Shown: piece by piece, positions 36,951-48,546 of the stretch
Layout of the letters: every line of letters begins with the position of its first letter
Position numbering within the stretch: the stretch's first letter is position 1
Origin: Telopea speciosissima
Taxonomy: Eukaryota; Streptophyta; Magnoliopsida; Proteales; Proteaceae
Direction of reading: 5' to 3'
Assembly: GCF_018873765.1 (NCBI RefSeq)
Contig: NC_057918.1
Span: 12,594,862-12,658,861 of the forward strand
Length of the DNA: 64,000 bases
Position numbers and translations under genes: made by a program
The notes under the pieces: generated by a model
What the model was told of the DNA's origin: nothing
The model's database searches: none
What the model saw: only the letters and a program-made list of their open reading frames with translations

Positions 36951-37408
36951 CAATGTAGGGAGGTGGGGGGGTGAGGTTATATATCATTTTAACACAAATA
37001 AATTCATCTTTTTGTTTGTTTGGGTTAATCAAGCTCGCTTTGATTCACAGTAAACCAAAATGGTATGATAAAGAAAAATACATCCAGATGATGAGCGGGT
37101 CAGATGGTTAACTTCCTCTTTTCTTCTTTTTGAGCTCTTTTCACTCTTCCAATATTGGGGACTAGAGGTCCAATTTGTATGAGGAAAGGAGAGGACCAGT
37201 CCCCAACTTATGTAAATGAAAGTGCCATATCTGTGTAGAGGCCAAGCTAGATCAGCTTAAATATTAATGGCTTGCTGAAGGGGAGAATGACCAGCTTATA
37301 GTTGTGGAGGCCTGGGGGGATAGTGATGGAACTGCGGTTTGAGCATTCTCCAGTGAATCAAGATCAACCCGTCTCGGTAAAATTTCAGAGAGTTCAAATT
37401 TATTCTGA

Positions 37409-37412
37409 TTCT

Positions 37413-37443
<31 letters not shown>

Positions 37444-37676
37444 GTGGAGGGTTAAACAGGGGTTACATGGTCTCAGTCAGTGTGTATTGGATGCTACTAT
37501 TCATGGGTTGAAGGACAGCTTCCAAGGTATCAACTTTGAATTTTTTTAGTACAATAAAGCGGAACCAAATTTTTTATGTTCATAACCCCACGGGGATAAC
37601 TCAGTTGGTAAAGATTATATTCATTGCTTGTCAAGATGTCAAGGGGATTGAGGTATTCATTCTAGAGAGACACTAT
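37409..37676. mobile_element. Insertion in PHO1-C 3' flank with T28 tract and tRNA-like head
   Basis: Compared with the PHO1-B flank, where TTATTCTG runs straight into TATGAATAGCCTCCCAG (about 25675-25697), the PHO1-C flank carries ~270 extra bases at that point. The extra piece has 28 T at 37416-37443. It also has CCCCACGGGGATAACTCAG with TTGGTAAAG (37587-37611), which resembles a tRNA A-box region. ATTCT occurs at both edges and may be a short target duplication. The T tract and the tRNA-like head point in opposite directions, so two events are possible. Confidence 0.5.
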
Positions 37677-38235
37677 TCTATATGAATAGCCTCCCAGGGG
37701 ATTTCTGTTGTTTGGGGACAGAGAAATGCGTATAGGATGTAAGGCTATGATATCCACTCCCTTCCCCCTCTTTTTATCTAGTTGTAAATACTTCCTACTT
37801 TCAGTAATTTGAAAGGAAAAATTGAAGTTTGTAAGGAATAATTTGCTGTGTATTAAAAAATAAATCGATCCTTCGTTATTACAAAAATTTGTGTAACAAT
37901 GATGAATTGATAAGGAATCAACTGAATAGACTGAAAAAATGAAATACAATATAGACAATAGTTACGACAAAAAAAAAAAATGTTAATCTGTTCTGTTGCT
38001 ACTGAATCAGTTCCATTGTGCTGGCTCCATTGTTGTTGCCTTACCACCACTTATCCACTGCATATTATTGAACTACAAGTCTGCATCTTAGCTGTTAATC
38101 AGGTCATCCATTGTAATGTCTTGGTTGTCTTGTTCTGTGGGTTCCTATCAATTCCACAGTGGCTTTAATCTTATTCTTCTGCAGGGATTGATTGTTCTGG
38201 CATGCCCTTTTGTCTTTGTGGATTATGGTTGATCC

Positions 38236-41200
38236 TTATTCGTCTTCGTTTTCATCCTCATCACAATTAAATGGGAGAGGTACTGACTTGAAGGCACGAT
38301 ATTTCCCAACATTGTTCAGGTGTTCATTCTCCAACCTAAAAATCAGGATTTCAGTTCAAGTTCTTGTCAGTGAAGCAAACCATGATAAAGTACACATATC
38401 AGCAGTTTAAGCTCATTTTTTGTTGACTTTAGATCACTGTGATACCAGAGTTAAATAGACAAGAAAAAACCCTGAGCATACCTGAAGAAATTCCAAATGC
38501 CACGACGAATAATCTCTAGGCTTGCGACTATTGTAATCAAGGCATTTTTATGTAGGAAAGATACTTGAAAGTTCAGAACAGTTTGCAGCCAGGCAAATCT
38601 GAGTAGAACATTCAGGATCTGCAAATTCATTGAGAAGTATTAGTTGTTGTATTTTAATGGCATTACTAATTAATGATTAAACTTTTTTCTTCTTACTAAC
38701 CATGGCTCCAAAATATACACTTTTGTGAGAGATAAGAAGCTTGTCTCTCAACCAACGGTTCTTTGAGTTACGTTGTAGAAGCCCCCAGTCAAAAACAAGA
38801 TCCCAATAGGTGCTCACAATTGCTGCAATGGCTGATGTGATCGCAGCTAACACCTGCCAAACAAGTCCCTTATTCCAACTGTAAGCTGTCCTCATAACGA
38901 CGGCCAAAATGGTTGAGAAGTATTTCAGCCCATTGTATCCTTGCATTGGGTCTTTCTCTTCGTACAACCGTCGGAGGCACTATAACATAACAAACTGTAC
39001 TGAGAATTCACATATCAATATGGTGTTTGAGGAAAGGGTAGGCAAGAGTGCAGGACATACCTGAAGGAGGCGGGACCAATAAGGAATTATGGCAATTATA
39101 TAAAAGAAAGTTTTGTAGACATCAGAACCATTGCAAGTGTTTGCTCTGTGTTTGTAGTCTCCCCAACCATAATAGCAGATGTAGAACTCCAGATTTCTAA
39201 TGGCTTGGACCTGGAACAGAACAATAATAACTTCCTATTAGTTCTCCAAATAAACCAAAAAGTATCTGGCACAATTGATACATAGCATGAGCAACAATAC
39301 CAGACCTGGCTAGTTAGCTGGTCTGCTAGGAAAAAATCCGGGAGAGTAACCTGTAGAGGAGAGAAAAAAAATACAAATAAACAAACATGCCCAGATATAA
39401 TTTCCTTATGCTTTTCCAGTGATGAGTCTGCTTCATCTTGTACCTTGTAGAGAGGGGCACTGATACAGTGGAAAGCACATCGGAGTAGGAAGAAGCGACT
39501 TGAACGGTATATAATGTCAAATGGGCAAAATGTTATGGCAAGTACTAGCTGCACAAAGAGAAAGGTTATCAGTCAAACAAATGCTAATCTGTGACCAGGA
39601 GAGGAATGAAAAAAGTTGGGCATGTCTAGGAATCATACACAAACTATTCCCAGAGGGATTAGTTCAGTGAACGCCTTGTAGTCATTTGTTTTTGGATCCA
39701 TCTCCATGTCTAGGTTTGACAGCACACTGACAAGCGCAAGAGCTGCAAGACCTGAGCTGAGGAGGAATATTTCTCGGTATCCCAATTCAGTTCCTTGTTT
39801 GAACCCAAATATGAAGGGATGATTGACTCGGTAAAGCCTCCAAAAGTATATATTTATACCATACATGACCATATGTAGGACAACAAATCCAAACAAGCTG
39901 CAAGAAAAATTCAAGTGATTCATTACTTCAATAAATAAGTTGGTTCAAAATTTTGAAAATGTCTTGTTGGGAGGAACGAAGGGAAGCCAGAACTTGGGAC
40001 ACAGTTCTATGCTGTAACATGGGCAATACTGGGATCAGTACAACTAAATCCTGGGCTAGTCTTCACTGCTATGTCACTCGAACAATTCTATTAAGTTTTC
40101 GATGACTGCAAATGTGATGCGCAATGGGGATGGACTTGTACTGGTGGCTACCTATCCTACCCTTTCACATAAACAGAGATGACTTGGCCCAGGTGCACCA
40201 CATTGGACCAGAAATTTGAACCCTAACTAAGTGGAACAGCTTGAGATGAGGAGGAGGCCAACGAACCTAGTATCATTCTATTGCTGGAAGATTAAGGTGC
40301 TGAAAGTGAATCCATAGCTCACCTGTAGAGGGGAAACAAGGTATTCATGTACTGGGTACTCCCTTCTTTGTTCAGGATATTTCTTGCACGTATAATCAAA
40401 ATAAGGGCCACAAGTAAAGCTGTGGTGCAACCAGCAAAGAAGCCTGAGAAATCACCATATACAGATTCAATTAGTTCCCTTGATCCGAGGATTCAAAAAG
40501 ATCCAAAGGGATAACTTGTGTTTAACATTTTGTAACAGAATTAAAGAAAATTTGTATCAAAAGTTGGATTCAACTTGGTAGAGTTACATAGAAGACCAAA
40601 ATTTACCCATGGAAAATGTTGTTCTATGCCTTTCTCTCTTTGCTTTTGGTCTCAAGATGTTTATGCCCTTGCTGCGGTTTGAGTTTGAGAAGTGCTTTAT
40701 GAAGGTAGCTTCCACTCTCTCCATGAGCCTAGTGACCTGTGAGCACACAAACCAAACCAGATTAGTTGATGGTAAGAGAAAATGATGTATCAGACAAGGC
40801 TAACACTGAATGAGCTAATAATACTCTGCTTTCAATGCTTGCACTTGTGGGAAGATACCAATTCATTCCAAGTACAAGAAGTATATAAAATTAGTGTTTG
40901 TATTCTTAACTAAAGAAAGGATCTAGAATCCAATTAATAATAATTTCATCAAATTGATCCATAAGCATGCCCCAAAGTTTGCTAATTGAATAATTTGTAC
41001 TGACCTCATCTGAACTTCCAAGATAGGAGTTGTCAACCATATTTAGGTAAGTCTTAGCTGCAGTTCTTGAAGTGATCTGAAAAAATTAACAAATGAATTA
41101 AGATAATGAAACAATTCTTGTTAATTTTCATTTTGTTTTAATTTCCAATATATCAGAAATTTTAGTCTATTGTGTAACTAGAGAACTAACTAACCTTGTC

Positions 41201-43361
41201 ATATTTCTTCATGATCTTTGAGAATGCCAAGAGATTCAAAAAGCTGGTTCATGAAATAATATATTAAAAATGTGGATATTTAAACTTTAAACTTTAAAGG
41301 GGGCCATCAGAAATTGGGCTAATAAAGCCAACAACTAAATAGTTTAAAACTCGAAAGAAAATTTGTTACCTGTAGCTCTTAAGAAGTCGAAGCTTCTGAT
41401 AAAATTCGATGAAAGCCCGCTTCAGTTGTCCCTCAACTTTCCTGAGGTCCTTAAGGTTGAGATCTCTGTTCTTGGAGACCTTGAGAATTCCTTTAATGGT
41501 GGAGCGGGGAGTCTCAAGTGTGTTGTTGAGCTTCACACGGTTACGGATTTGTAAAGGGGCTGGTCTGGAGGAGGAGGAGGCCTTGATGTCGTTTCGCGGC
41601 TTCTCTTCGTGAACAACGCTGCTAGTAGTATTGGGCTCATTATTGACTTCTGTCTCTCCACCTGAGTTATCCGAATCTCCTGATCTGTTGCTCAGCTCAA
41701 CTTCCTCTATTACGTCCATGTGCCCTTCTCCTCCCATGTACCCTCCTTCTGCATGTACAATTGCATGACTTCGTTAAACTACTAACTAACTCTGTTGTTA
41801 TGAACTAAGAATGACACCCAATGAGCTGATGCTCTGCTTTCATTACATTCTAGCTAGTCTACTTCTTCTTCTCAATGAAGAAAGAATCTTTATTATTAGG
41901 GAAAAAAATCAAAAAGATCTCTACGTGGTGGTGTTTCCTACGCCCTATCACAGGGCACTGTAAAATGACACTTTTACCCCTGGCTGGATAGATACCCAAG
42001 CATGATCCTCGATTGGCCCAGATGCTTGTGTAGAGACAATGCAACCAAGGAGAGATCTCTTATTAGGTGAAAAGTTTTATGCACGAGTGCATACTTCACG
42101 CACAAGATGTTGGATGGGGACGTTAAAAAGAAAAACCCATCAAAATGAAAAATGTACCCCCTATTATATTTGACATCATCATCAACATCTTTCTCTTTGG
42201 AATTTGCCATTCAAGATGGCTGCATCTCACATTTATTATACATGGAGGAAAAATCATCAAATTATTTACTAAATTGATGGGGGTTATGGGATCAATATCT
42301 ATATTGACTGTATTGACTGAGTTAACACCGGGATGGACTACCTAGCTAGGAGCCATAATCCAACTGATTGATACCATCAATTAATCTTGAAAAATTATTT
42401 CCTCCAGTTCTCTGTCTGGCCCAGTTCCTGCAGTGGCTATAATAAAAGGGGTTGGATCCCACCTGAGTAAAGTGTTCAGATAGGGATAGGGTGGTCATTA
42501 CACTCCCCTGATTACAGGCACGGGGGACTGGGCCGGGCAGAGAATCGGAGGGGACAAAGATCCTCAATCTAGTTGTTCAAATCTAAATAAGATTTACCTA
42601 AAACTCTTACTACACCGATCTAAGGGTGGTATGTATGGATCGGATATGGTGGGCAGTGTCAAAAAAAATTGGTAGATATTAAAGAAAAATTGTAAATGGA
42701 GAGTAGAGGGAGTAGCTAGAGACGGTAGTAAAAGAGACTCACTGATGGTTCTAGCACGGGAAGGAGTAGAGGCATTCAATGAGGCAGTGGAGGCAGCAAC
42801 ATCAGAAACAAGACGACTCATCTCAGCCTTACGATCGAAGTTGTCTTCGAAGGTACCACCAGCGACGTTGGGATTCTCGATCTTAATCCGAAACGAAATC
42901 AAAGCGTCCATTTGCTTATTCAACTCGGCAGCCTCTTTAAGAACCTCATCCACCTTGTTCCTATAGAACTTGTTCACCTTGTTGAGTTCATCGTCAAGCC
43001 TCCTGAAGTACAACAGCTCATACTCTCCTCCTTCCTCGGCCGTCATCAGAAAGTTTGACTGGTATCTGCTATGAACATCAGATGAGCCGCCGCCCTCACT
43101 CTGCATAGCTTTTACCAGTATCACTTGATCTTCAACGTCTCCACCACCGTGGGGGCTCTTGGCGTGCCTCTGGGTTAGGCCACTGAAAGCTCTGTACATG
43201 GTCAGCTTTCGCTTCAGGCCGGCCGGTGTAGTGACCGGTGGTTTAGTTCTTTGGTTGAACCGTAGGATCTCTTTGAGGAGAGTCTTGAGGTGGTTGTAAT
43301 CCATGTATGCCTCTTGCCATTCTGGCACCATTTGCGAAGCAAACTCCTTCCCAAACTTCAT
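38236..43361 (-). CDS. PHO1-like: PHO1-like phosphate exporter, copy C (SPX-EXS protein)
   Basis: Third tandem PHO1 paralogue. Exons in transcript order: 42743-43361, 41370-41748, 41195-41243, 41005-41076, 40607-40736, 40323-40443, 39639-39897, 39444-39548, 39306-39350, 39061-39210, 38701-38979, 38482-38618, 38236-38335. They total 2445 nt, 814 aa, no stop. The N-terminus [20 protein letters not shown], the SPX domain, hydrophobic segments and EXS domain are all present. [15 protein letters not shown] is intact, and exon 12 reads [16 protein letters not shown]. Exon 2 is 15 nt shorter than in A and B. Intron 1 (~1 kb) contains foldback F3. The upstream region resembles that of copy A, suggesting shared control. 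Confidence 0.96.
42400..42552. repeat. Foldback element F3 in PHO1-C intron 1
   Basis: The left arm TCCTCCAGTTCTCTGTCTGG pairs with right-end CGGGCAGAGAATCGGAGG. The arms continue through the GGCCCAGT and CAGTGGCTATAAT blocks. The centre has GGATCCCACCTGAG and GGGATAGGGTGGTCATT. It shares arms and centre with F7 near 51.5 kb. Confidence 0.8.
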
Positions 43362-44221
43362 ATCTAACTAAAACAGTTCTTAAAAACAACTCTTCGAGTA
43401 CGTAGTACTAGAGGAGGAGAAAGGAAGGTGGAGGTATAATAGCAATAGGGGCCGGCCAATACGAGAGAGCTAGATCGATCGATCGACCACACACAGCTAA
43501 TTAACGTCAGATGGTGTACGTCTTGGTCTTAGAGAAACACATCGATCATTTATTTATATAATGCATTCATTATGTCAGTCATGAAGAAAGAGAGAGAATT
43601 AGAAATAGAAACAGAAATAGGGCACTGATCAGGAGAGGAGAGCGTGGCGGCTACATAGAAATAGAAGAATCCTGATTTGTACTTTTTTCGTCCGAAGAAA
43701 TACAAAAAGAAAGGTTGAAAATGGAAACACGTGCCTTTTGGAATTAGGATTGATTAATCTTGGAAGACCAGCAGGAGGAGTGCTTCTTCTTTCTATGAGA
43801 TCATTGAGATGAGATGGCCTAGCAAGAACGTACGGATCGATATATGACTGTAATTTGTGTAGCCATTGAATTGAATAGTCTATCTCATAGACTATATTTG
43901 GTAATGAATGACAAAAGGAAAACTTTCTACAAATGATAAGAAGTAAAGGGATATGATATTATATTACATTACCGCGTTTGTAAAATAACTCTCTTTCTAG
44001 GTTTCCGAGAAAGATTCAGGATTCCAACATTCGACATTAGTCTTGTTTGTGGTGTCAAGCTTTTGGCCATGAGTTCGCGTTCCCTCTTCCATGAATAGAT
44101 ACGTCGTAGGCCTTCTTTGATTTTGTACATTCCGTAGGTAAGGCAAGAGGGAGGAATAATTCATACTCTTCAATTGTGGAATTGTAACACCTTCTTCATA
44201 CATGTATTTTTAACATGGGAA

Positions 44222-44335
44222 GAATTAACCCCAAGGGGTTAGTGCAGCTGATTTGGAGGGGACATGAGACTCCGCCTTAGGAAGCGATGTCTCGTGATCA
44301 ATGGCAGGCTGTATGGCTCCTACATTAGGGTACGA
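44222..44335 (+). mobile_element. SINE-like fragment
   Basis: The fragment begins CCCCAAGGGGTTAGTGCAGC with TGATTTGG, similar to the head of the element at 44.94 kb and to a tRNA A box. No convincing B box or tail was found. It abuts the copia fragment. Confidence 0.35.
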
Positions 44336-44344
44336 TGTCTTTTA

Positions 44345-44820
44345 TGCGCACATCAAACATGTAGAGATTGATTTTCATTTTATCCGTGAAAATATTGTGT
44401 GTCGCAAGTTAACAGTAAACTTTTTCTCCATAACTGATCAAATTGCAGATATCATGACAAAAGGACTATAACAAGCAGAAGTTCAATTTTTTCAAGAAAA
44501 TTTAAAGGTCCATTCCAACAGTCCTTCAACTTGAGGGGGGTGTATTGAACCGTTTGCGTGTGTATGTGTGCTATTTGTGTTGCCTTATCTTAATTCTTAA
44601 GTGGGGTTTATTCACTTAGATTGGGCTAATAAATCCTAGGTCTCCTTGTTTAGGTTATATTCTAATTAATTTCCTTTGTATATATATCCTTGCTATCTAG
44701 CCATACCAAATCATAATTGTAACCTTATATATTCAGCATTTACGATTGTAGAGTTGAACCATAATATAAGTCATTGGATCAAGGTTCTCCGGTGTTGAAA
44801 TGTACAACTTCAATTTGGTG
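44345..44820 (+). mobile_element. Ty1-copia retrotransposon 3' end: RNase H, PPT and 3' LTR
   Basis: Bases 44345-44472 encode AHIKHVEIDFHFIRENIV, then ITDQIADIMTKGL and a stop, the typical C-terminus of copia RNase H. A polypurine tract (TTGAGGGGGG, 44531-44540) is followed at once by TGTATTGAACC, the expected LTR start. The LTR extends to about 44805-44820, with an exact end not fixed. The 5' LTR, gag, protease, integrase and RT are absent, so this is an inactive relic. Confidence 0.85.
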
Positions 44821-44936
44821 CACAATGTACAAGTGGTATAACAAATGAATGATCCTAGGTTGCCTGTACCATTGATTCCAAGCATGAGACTCTGATTGGT
44901 ACGTACCTTAGAAATATGAAGAAAAGTCTGGTCAGG

Positions 44937-45072
44937 ACCCCAAGGGGTCAGCGTAGTTGATAAAAGACCAATTCCTCAAATAAAAGGTAATGAGTTCAAA
45001 CCACCTTGAGGTCTATCCCCCCCTAATCCCCACCCTCCTATTAAAACTCTTGGGGGAAAAAAAAAAAAAGTG
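44937..45072 (+). mobile_element. tRNA-derived SINE-like element
   Basis: It begins CCCCAAGGGGTCAGCGTAGT, with TTGATAAAAGACC as an A-box-like region, and has AATGAGTTCAAACC as a B-box-like motif about 30 bp on. It ends in GGGGG followed by a run of A (45058-45069). The order A box, B box, poly(A) is that of a SINE. Family identity is not known to me. Confidence 0.6.
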
Positions 45073-45910
45073 TCTGGTCAGAATCCAACCCATAGAAAAA
45101 GGAGAATGAAATCATCTACACATACCGATAGGTGAATGTACATGTGAGCGCATGCCCTAGAGTTAGAGCTCTAGACCTACCAAATCCACTTTGTTCCTCT
45201 AGAACTTGTTGAGCTCATTGCCTAGCCTACTAAAGGCAACTTTAGGCCTTCATAGGGTTGTCTAAAGTTAAAACATTTGAAAATTCTCAACTAACTGCTT
45301 CATGGTTTGGGTAAATGCATGTACGTACAGACTTAATATCCAAAGAAATGAAGGAACAAAGTGTAATATTCAAGATTTAGGAAAGGAAGGTGACGCTTCC
45401 ACTAAACTAATTTCAGTTAATTTTGTGTCTTTTTCATATAATGATAGTGTTGGAATTGGTCCCAATATTAATCAACTAATAGATCTCACCAACTCTTGTC
45501 GTTGACACTGATGATGAAAGCGAGTGGAAGACTTCTTGGAGGGAACAACTCTTTCTTCAGTTCAGATTAGAAAACTCAAACATTACTGCTTTACTGGTGA
45601 TTTCAGTGTTGAACCTTGACTGGAATAGTAACACCACCATGGGAATGGACTAATGGTGCATGTATGAGGTACTTATCAGTCATTGCCTCGTAGGTAATCA
45701 CCATTGACCGAGTCAATTTTATTAGGCAAAAGTTACTTTAGACGGTGGCTGCATCATCGATTTTAACCACATGGTGGGTAGATAGATAGGTCTACGGTTA
45801 GATTACCAACCTAAAAAATGAAGGGTGAAGGTCGGCTGTGTCCAATGAAGAGGGTGGGATGGATTTTCAGTTGTACATCCATGTATGTCCATGCACCCTA
45901 TTGTAAGTAG

Positions 45911-46090
45911 GGATCCGGATCCGGATCCTCTACTTCCAAGTTGCTTCTACTGTCGTACGCCCCAGACATAGCAAGGCGGTAAAGATTGCCTTACCCCCGC
46001 TCGGGCAGGGATAGGGCAGTCTTTTCATCATCCCACTATGACTGGGGTGCACACGGCAGTAGGGGCAACTCGGCAATAGAGGACCCCGAT
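45911..46090. repeat. Foldback element F4
   Basis: The left arm GGATCCTCTACTTCCAAGTT plus GCTTCTACTGTCGTACGCC pairs along ~70 bp with the right arm ending GGCAGTAGGGGCAACTCGG and CAATAGAGGACCCCG. The centre is TTACCCCCGCTCGGGCAGGG and TAGGGCAGTC. The outer GGATCCTCTA is shared with F5. Confidence 0.85.
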
Positions 46091-46479
46091 GCATTGTAGT
46101 AGTCATTTCATTTTTCTAGAAAGAATTAAGATTGGTTCGACCAATTCTGATTCGCTTGATACGATTCTGATTTTAAAATCTTAGCCAAGACTCCTTAATT
46201 CGTCTTCCAGTCAAGATGCCTTGATTCTGATTTTAAAATCTCTAAAATGTTTTTGTTTTTTGATAAACCGTGTAATGAAATGATAATGACAAAGTTAAGG
46301 GAACTGATTGCAAAAAATAAAGCACCAAGTTATTCTTCACCCATGGTAAAAGAGGAATTCCTTCACCTTTCACCAATGACAATGGTGGCGTGAGATGGCT
46401 AAAGAGGAGGATAGTTATGATTTCGCTAATAAAATATTTCTTTCACTATGGGCATTGGTGGCATCGTATTGAGGGTGTC

Positions 46480-47150
46480 AATGAGAAATTGGAACCGAAT
46501 TCCGAATCTGGATCTGAACCGAATAAACTGAATCAATCCCGATCGAATTTAATATGATTAAATCTTGGATCTGAAAATGTCTTTATAATTTAGTTCGGTT
46601 CGGATCCAAAACTAGACACTAAACCAATGATTCTAATTGAATTCAAACCGAATACCCAACTTAAATGTTAAAACTTAAAACCCTGATAGTTTATTAGTTT
46701 TAGTTTTTTAATGGTTTAAGACTCTAAGTCTAAGACTCTTAAGTTGACGGTTAACTTACCTTAGTGGCTTAGTGACCTAGTCCTTACTCTTTGCGGCTTA
46801 GTAAATATCAATTAGATTAATATTCTTTTTTCAATTAAAATATTTTATTAAAATTTTAACCAAAGTTATCCTAAACCCCAAACATCTTTTGGCCAGAGAA
46901 TGAGTATTTGTCTTGTACCTTGAATATCATAACCGAATGAGAATTGAATGGAATAACCGAATTTAAACCGGACATAATAACTGGATATAGTAACCGTATA
47001 AGAACCAAATTGTAATCAGATCCAAACGGGAACTATGAAGGTTAGGAATGAGTACCAAATTTCATGATCGAAGCAAGACTTGATCTGGATTTGGATCACA
47101 CTAATACTCCTTGGAATCAAACTGAATGCCCGATTCCGAATTGATTTACA
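46480..47150. repeat. Degenerate CCGAAT-rich repeat
   Basis: Recurring AACCGAAT, GGATCTGAACC and CCGATTCCGAATT motifs spread over ~670 bp, with GGGTGTCAATGAG at one end and TTTACATCCTTAC at the other. The ends resemble those of the 1.1-kb repeat, but the match is weak. Confidence 0.4.
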
Positions 47151-47208
47151 TCCTTACATCAAATGGCTCAATGGGAAGGATAGTTTAGACCTCATAAATA
47201 AGGGCAAT

Positions 47209-47387
47209 TTGGATCCTCTACTATCGAATTGTCCGACAGGACCGTGCTGTGCAGACACAACAAGATAGGAAATGATCACCTTACCCCTGCCCGAGTGGGA
47301 GTAAGGCGGTCATTTCCCGTCTTGCTGTGTCTGCGCAACATAGTCTTGCCAAACAACTCGACTGTAAAGGATCATGATCCAAATAAG
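47209..47387. repeat. Foldback element F5
   Basis: TTTGGATCCTCTACTATCGA and GTGCAGACACAACAAGATAG at the left pair with CTTGCTGTGTCTGCGCAAC and AAAGGATCATGATCCAAAT at the right. The centre is CTTACCCCTGCCCGAGTGGG with GTAAGGCGGTCATTTCC. Confidence 0.85.
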
Positions 47388-48546
47388 GGTGGGAGTGTAA
47401 CGATGATTCAAGAGTCCGATCAAATGGTCACTTCAACGATGAGCACAGGTGAAGGAAAACTTTCGAGGATGTAGAAACATGGGAAATGCTGAGCCCGCTT
47501 GATAACCTTACGAGAAACAGTTTTTTGTTTTTGTGTTTTTTCGTTCTGAGAAACGGAAAAACACCTAAAAATCGTTTGATAACGAAGTGTTTTTTGTGAT
47601 TATTTTTGGAAACATAAATCAAAATTTATGCTCCCTGGAAGACTTTTCTTGGTTGAAAATTGGAAAAATGTGCCCGATAAAAACTCCTATATTCGTTCAC
47701 TATGCTCTTTTGTAAAATTCGAAAAATGTGCCAAACATATCTTTTTGTTAACTTTAAAAAAAAAAAAAAAAAGGTTTTGCTTGTTTTCAAGAACAGGTTT
47801 ACCAAGCGGGTCAAAAACGGTTTCTCAACACAGAAAATGAAAAAAACTGTTTTGTTGTTTCTCAGCACATAATCAGAACAGAAACACCCGTAACGTTTTC
47901 AAACGGGCACGCTAATTCCACTTCCACTTTTGCTAGGTAGCCACTCCCCAAGTTAATATTAGGCAAAAATCGTTTTCTTTCTCCTCACCCCAATCCATTT
48001 TTTTTTGTCATCCATTATTTATAATTAATAAAAGGGAGAGGGTGCAGGGTTTGGCACGCCCACTAACTTTCTTGGGGCTAGCGGCTGTGCCAATGGAGAG
48101 TGTGGGATGTAGAGGGCAGGGGATCATTTCCATTGCGGTGTGAAAGGACTCAGGCTGGGCAGAACCCCGGTGTGCCCAATCTTTACCCTTGATAAAAATT
48201 ATGAGGTTGGAATCTACCGGTAATCAACTCAGCAAGCAATTGTCTTGAAGTACTATATTTGATCAATACATAAAAAAAACTCACATTTTATCCTAATAGG
48301 CTAGTATGCCAAATCAATTGAACCGCAACTTGTTCTTAGGCTTGACGATCACGGGTGTCAAAGCCTAGCCCAAGCCGGTAACATCGATCGAAACGACAAA
48401 AAAAAAATTTGGATCGAACTGAATCGATCTTCATCGGATTGATTTTGGACTTGGGTATGATGGGACCAGATGAAAATCAGACCATACTGAACGGCTCGAT
48501 ATCCAAACCGAAAATTGGATCAAATGAAACCAATAAAAAATTGAAT

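Larger units (their letters stand above)
33762..38235. other. Region between PHO1-B and PHO1-C
   Basis: No functional gene is supported. It contains foldback F2, a pair of 44-bp direct repeats (34872-34999), a (CTTT)n tract (35387-35417), long stretches of degenerate GATCC/GATTC/TATCGG units (35775-36950), and from about 37300 the 3' flank of PHO1-C, which matches that of PHO1-B from 25588. Confidence 0.6.
43362..48546. other. Repeat-rich region upstream of PHO1-C
   Basis: The first ~350 bases (43362-43720) are the probable 5' UTR and promoter of PHO1-C and match part of the PHO1-A upstream region. Beyond lie tRNA-SINE-like heads, a copia 3' end, foldbacks F4 and F5, and CCGAAT/GGATC repeats at 46480-47150 and 48340-48530. 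No host gene is supported; short frames at 45302-45505 and elsewhere show no family resemblance. Confidence 0.6.

Noticed and set aside
37587-37611. Possible tRNA gene (GGGATAACTCAGTTGG)
   Set aside because: Only the D-arm-like part is present; no anticodon stem, T arm or acceptor pairing follows, so it is a SINE-like fragment.
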